Shown here: in pieces, positions 60,442-64,000 of the stretch
How the letters are laid out: every line of letters starts with the position of its first letter
Position numbering within the stretch: the first letter of the stretch is position 1
Source: Corynebacterium sp. SCR221107
GTDB lineage: Bacteria; Actinomycetota; Actinomycetes; Mycobacteriales; Mycobacteriaceae
Length of the DNA: 64,000 bases
Direction: 5' to 3'
Assembly: GCF_027886475.1 (NCBI RefSeq)
Contig: NZ_CP115670.1
Coordinates: 558,001 to 622,000 of the forward strand
Position numbers and translations under genes: made by a program
The notes under the pieces: generated by a model
Told to the model about the DNA's origin: nothing
The model's database searches: none
What the model saw: only the letters and a program-made list of their open reading frames with translations

Positions 60442-60497
60442 TTACCGCTGCGATGAAATGACCTTGGTGCGTGCGCGCGGTGGTCGTCGTAAAGCAA
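60418..60497 (+). repeat. composite B-A repeat unit, variant copy
   Basis: CTATGCGTAAAGACG (60418-60432), 53 bases, then GTCGTAAAGCAA (60486-60497). The unit covers the 3' end of the MFS gene, whose last residues (RRPPRARTKVISSQR) are read from it. Confidence 0.6.
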
Positions 60498-61770
60498 AAG
60501 CAACCGCCCACACTGCAATCGCAATGCTGCCTAGGGCCGCGCCAGCCAGCGCCGGGGCGGCGTACCCGAAACCGGCCGCGATAACGACACCACCCAAGGC
60601 CGCACCGGAGGCGTTGGCGATATTCAGCGCCGAATGATTAAGTGCAGCCGCCAACGTCTGCGCCCGCCCGGCCACATCCATGAGTCGTATCTGTAGGGAA
60701 GGCACCAAAGTAGACCCCGAAGCGCCGATGAGCCCGAAATTGATTAACGCTGGAATCGGATGCGAGGAGGTGAAGTAGAAAGAAACCAACGTGATCACGA
60801 TGGCGCACAAGGCCGCACAGATCCCCAACTCCAGGTTCCAGTCCGACAAACGGCCACCCACCCAGTTTCCAGCCACCATGCCCACTCCGTACGACATCAA
60901 CACCAGCCACATGTAATCCGCGCTTAAACCGGCACGCTCAGTCATCGTCCACGAAATATAGGTATAGACGGCAAACATGCCTCCAAATCCCACCGCGCCA
61001 ATCGCCAGCGACAACCACACCTGCACCTTGGTGAGCGCGCCCAGTTCCGTCAGTGGGGAAGTAGGGGCCATCAACGACATATGAGGCATAAGAAAACACA
61101 GCGACACCAGCGTGATCAGCCCGATGGCGGCCACCAAAACATACGCCGCGTGCCAGCCCACATGCTGACCCAGCGCCTGAGCCACGGGCACACCGACGAC
61201 CGTCGCCAGCGGCAAACCCATGCCGACGAAGGCCATCGCCCGGCCACGCTGCCCAGCCGGGGCCATCGAGGCCACCGCGAGCCCCGACACGGAGAAATAC
61301 GCCCCATGGGGAATACCGGCGATAAAGCGCGCCCCCAGCAAGAGCCCATAAGAATTGGCGAAAACACTCAAGCCATTACCGACGGTAAACGCCGCCATAA
61401 GGATCAGCAAAAGCCGACGGCGCGGTATGCGCCCGGTCAGTGCCGCAATCAGCGGTGCGCCAATGACAACCCCCAAGGCATAGGAGGTAATGACATGTCC
61501 TGCGACATCCTCGGTGATGGCGAAGTCTTTGGCGATGAGCGACAACAATCCCATTGAGACGAATTCCGTTATCCCGATGCCGAACCCGCCCAAGGCAAGA
61601 GCGATCATCGTGATCACCCGCCGGGAATTGGAAATTTCCGTCTGGCGCGGAATCGGGCGCCTTTTGGCGGCAAAACCTGTCGGCGCCGAAACCGAGTTTG
61701 AACCGGGGCGGGTTAAGTTCGCACCTTCGTTGGGGGCTGAATGTGAGTCGTTTTCAAAACTAGGGGTCAT
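60442..61770 (-). CDS. MFS transporter (AraJ-like exporter)
   Basis: A 442-residue major facilitator starting at ATG 61770 (MTPSFENDSHS); an upstream extension is open but unlikely. A polar N terminus of about 50 residues precedes 12 hydrophobic segments. Features include GIGITEFVSMGLLSLIAKD and GIPHGAYFSVSGLAVASMAP, as in AraJ/sugar-efflux or drug exporters. Its C terminus comes from a repeat unit. Substrate unknown. Confidence 0.87.
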   Translation of the reverse strand: MTPSFENDSHSAPNEGANLTRPGSNSVSAPTGFAAKRRPIPRQTEISNSRRVITMIALALGGFGIGITEFVSMGLLSLIAKDFAITEDVAGHVITSYALGVVIGAPLIAALTGRIPRRRLLLILMAAFTVGNGLSVFANSYGLLLGARFIAGIPHGAYFSVSGLAVASMAPAGQRGRAMAFVGMGLPLATVVGVPVAQALGQHVGWHAAYVLVAAIGLITLVSLCFLMPHMSLMAPTSPLTELGALTKVQVWLSLAIGAVGFGGMFAVYTYISWTMTERAGLSADYMWLVLMSYGVGMVAGNWVGGRLSDWNLELGICAALCAIVITLVSFYFTSSHPIPALINFGLIGASGSTLVPSLQIRLMDVAGRAQTLAAALNHSALNIANASGAALGGVVIAAGFGYAAPALAGAALGSIAIAVWAVAFALRRPPRARTKVISSQR

Positions 61771-61968
61771 TTTTGGCACGAGTGCCCACCCTAGTCGCAG
61801 GGTGCTAGGCCTGTAAAAATCCGTCTCACCGCTTAAGCATTCAGTGTTAGCGTTCGGTCTTAGCATTCAGACCCCGAAAGTCGTGCAAACAACATCGTGC
61901 AAACGCAGAGACCTCGAAATGATCGGTCGCTTTAGGAATGAAAAGGACGCGAAAAGGACACGGGGTTT

Positions 61969-61983
61969 CTATTGGTAATGACG
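61969..61983 (+). repeat. family-B repeat upstream of xth
   Basis: CTATTGGTAATGACG lies 19 bases before the xth ATG; the following CTCTACTATGAAC looks like a -10 region of a nearly leaderless gene. Confidence 0.6.
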
Positions 61984-62002
61984 ATGCCTCTACTATGAAC
62001 CC

Positions 62003-62902
62003 ATGCAAATTACGACCGTGAACGTCAATGGAATCCGCGCTGCTGTCAAGCAACGCAGCGAGCACAACGTAGGTTTCTTGCCGTGGCTGCAGGCCTCCGG
62101 ATCGGACATCGTCTTGCTGCAAGAAGTCCGCGCCAGCGAGAAGGACTCGCTAGCAGCGCTCGCGCCAGCACTCGATGCCGGCTGGCACTATGTCGGCGCC
62201 CCCGCTGCGGCCAAGGGGCGCGCCGGGGTCGGAATCTTGTCGCGCACCCCGCTTACCGGCGTCACGATCGGCATTGATGGTTTCGAAGACTCGGGGCGCT
62301 TCATCGCAGGTACCTACGATGACCACGGCCAACCGGTCGTGGTGGCTTCGCTGTACCTGCCGTCGGGAAGCGCGGGCACGGACAAGCAGGATGAAAAGTA
62401 CGCCTTCTTGGATTCTTTCGAGAATTATCTAGAAGTCGAAGGATCCAAGCAACAACAAATGGTCATCGGCGGGGACTGGAATATTTGCCACCGGGAGCAG
62501 GACCTGAAGAATTATAAGACCAACCGCACCAAGTCCGGATTCTTACCCGATGAGCGGGAGTTCATGGATGCCGTCTTCGGATCCTTTCCCGATGAGAAAG
62601 CTCAGCCCAAAGACGGTGGGGCCTGGGCCGGGGCCGTAGCCTACTCAAGCGACAAGCGCCGTGTGCAAGCCGCCGACCCGAAGTGGTTCGATGCGGTGCG
62701 CCGGCTGGAACCGGAATCAGAGATCTACACATGGTGGACCTATCGCGGTCAAGCCTTTGCCAACAATGCCGGGTGGCGCATCGACTACCAGGCGGTCACC
62801 GCCCAACTTCTGGCTCGTGCGCAACAGACGTGGGTGGACAAGGTCTCAGGCCACGACATGCGCTGGAGTGATCACGCCCCGGTCACCGTCGTCTACAACT
62901 AA
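62003..62902 (+). CDS. xth: exodeoxyribonuclease III family nuclease
   Basis: A 299-residue exonuclease-III/AP-endonuclease. Catalytic blocks: VNVNGIRAA (Asn), LLQEVRASE (Glu), GGDWNICHREQDLKN (Asp-Asn) and the final RWSDHAPVTV (Asp-His). It acts in base-excision repair. The length is slightly above the usual ~265 residues because of loops (about 115-130 and 195-215). Confidence 0.93.
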   Translation: MQITTVNVNGIRAAVKQRSEHNVGFLPWLQASGSDIVLLQEVRASEKDSLAALAPALDAGWHYVGAPAAAKGRAGVGILSRTPLTGVTIGIDGFEDSGRFIAGTYDDHGQPVVVASLYLPSGSAGTDKQDEKYAFLDSFENYLEVEGSKQQQMVIGGDWNICHREQDLKNYKTNRTKSGFLPDEREFMDAVFGSFPDEKAQPKDGGAWAGAVAYSSDKRRVQAADPKWFDAVRRLEPESEIYTWWTYRGQAFANNAGWRIDYQAVTAQLLARAQQTWVDKVSGHDMRWSDHAPVTVVYN

Positions 62903-63126
62903 CGCCACCGGAGACTGTGTGGATACAGCGCGGACACAGCGCGGTGGCACTGCCGCTTGCCTTGAGAGCCCCTCAATGGGCGGGAGACCCCCACAATGTC
63001 CACTTTTGTTTAAATTTCCGAGAAAAATCGGGTATATTGAGGCCGGTTCATCAATTGCCGACGAAAGTCTGCGGAGTCGGCACGGTAGGTGTAAGTGGCC
63101 TGCCCCATCTTTCTTAGGAGCAATGC

Positions 63127-63306
63127 ATGCGTGTTAAGGGAATGATCCTCCTCATTTTGGGTGTCGTACTGGTTGCAGTTTCTTTCCTGCTGCTGGGTGA
63201 TCACGACGTCAAGGCAATCATCGGCGCACTGGTCATGGCCTTGGGCGGCGCCTCGCTGCTGGGAGCTTTGGTAGAGCTGTTCGGCGAGAAGCCACGCATG
63301 CAGTAG
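63127..63306 (+). CDS. small membrane protein, 59 residues
   Basis: ATG 63127 (MRVKGMILLILGVVLVAVSF) with AGGAG six bases upstream. Two hydrophobic segments (about 6-23 and 30-48) are separated by GDHDVKA; the tail is polar (GEKPRMQ). It has its own terminator. Family not recognised; it is likely real because of the clean ribosome-binding site and terminator. Confidence 0.75.
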   Translation: MRVKGMILLILGVVLVAVSFLLLGDHDVKAIIGALVMALGGASLLGALVELFGEKPRMQ

Positions 63307-63317
63307 TTGTGACCGAT

Positions 63318-63350
63318 AGGCCAGAGTCCGAAAGGGCTCTGGCCTTTTTT
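63318..63350 (+). terminator. terminator after the small membrane protein
   Basis: AGGCCAGAG (63318-63326) pairs with CTCTGGCCT (63337-63345), followed by a T-run. Confidence 0.9.
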
Positions 63351-63380
63351 CATATCCTTATCGCCTTTCGTTGCATTGGT

Positions 63381-63559
63381 GCTTTCCGACGTTCGCAGCC
63401 TGGCATAGCGCGGGCGTGGATAACGCCCTATCACGGGCAGTCGTCGGTGTGCGGCCCGCGGTGAACGTCGGCAAGCATAACGATGTTGCCATCAAGGGCG
63501 CGCCCTCGTGCATACGTCAAATCATCGGGGCGGCTGCGTTTGCACTATCGGTACTGACG
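63381..63559. repeat. cluster of A, A and B repeats upstream of trpS
   Basis: GCTTTCCGAC (63381-63390), GTCGGCAAGC (63467-63476) and the B variant CTATCGGTACTGACG (63545-63559) lie in the 300-base gap before trpS. Confidence 0.65.
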
Positions 63560-63600
63560 GCACTGCTAGGCGGTACCGCTAGATCCAACGGCTAGACTAA

Positions 63601-64000
<400 letters not shown>

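Overview
The window is a chromosomal segment of a moderately high G+C actinobacterium, almost certainly a Corynebacterium. The gene order rimI-tsaD / groES-groEL1 / WhiB protein / sigD-rsdA / DUF5319 / guaB2-guaB3 / EamA-LysR / guaA / PspC-kinase-regulator / imuA'-imuB / metQNI / dnaE2 / trmL-folD / metX-metY / icd (monomeric) / xth / trpS follows the order I remember for C. glutamicum. No database was searched. No tRNA, rRNA or CRISPR array was seen.

Layout. 0-4.2 kb: end of rimI, tsaD, a hypothetical gene, and CIRCE-controlled groES-groEL1. 4.4-7.6 kb: WhiB regulator, a hairpin-rich leader, sigD with its anti-sigma gene rsdA, and DUF5319. 8.1-17.2 kb: guanine-nucleotide genes guaB2, guaB3 and guaA, with an EamA exporter/LysR pair and an APC permease between them. 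17.4-21.4 kb: LysR regulator, carboxymuconolactone decarboxylase-cupin fusion, a frameshifted aldo/keto reductase and a hypothetical gene. 21.5-25.3 kb: ethanolamine permease and ammonia-lyase (eutB, eutC). 25.7-29.2 kb: a LiaFSR/EsrISR-like envelope-stress module. 29.3-31.2 kb: nested insertion sequences. 31.2-34.7 kb: imuA'-imuB mutasome genes and an AMIN-like lipoprotein. 34.8-41.5 kb: a plastic segment with a 5'-truncated nuclease, MFS/LysR pair, serine hydrolase, a superoxide dismutase gene killed by two nonsense codons, and IS256/IS3 remnants. 41.5-64 kb: sucrase/ferredoxin-like protein, TM2 protein, methionine ABC importer, dnaE2, trmL, folD, HNH endonuclease, metX, metY, icd, an MFS exporter, xth, a small membrane protein and the start of trpS.

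The strongest unexplained signal is two families of short sequences scattered through coding and non-coding DNA on both strands. Family A has the core GTCGG(A/C)AAGC, often inside GTRGRCGTCGGMAAGCAA; I counted about 30 exact cores. Family B is CTANNNGTAATGACG and close variants, about 26 copies. At five places they form one unit, B, then 50-61 bp, then A, always in the same relative orientation. They supply stop codons and C-terminal residues of several genes, encode an insert in DnaE2, and are absent (A) or nearly absent (B) from the plastic 34-42 kb segment. This looks like a small dispersed repeat or a genome-wide signal sequence, comparable in density to DNA-uptake signals, that I cannot match to a described system.

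Functional links: three TAGAC-N6-GTNNA operators (McbR-like) stand before metQ, metX and metY; a LexA-like box overlaps the start of imuA', whose partner dnaE2 lies 12 kb away; CIRCE controls groES-groEL1.
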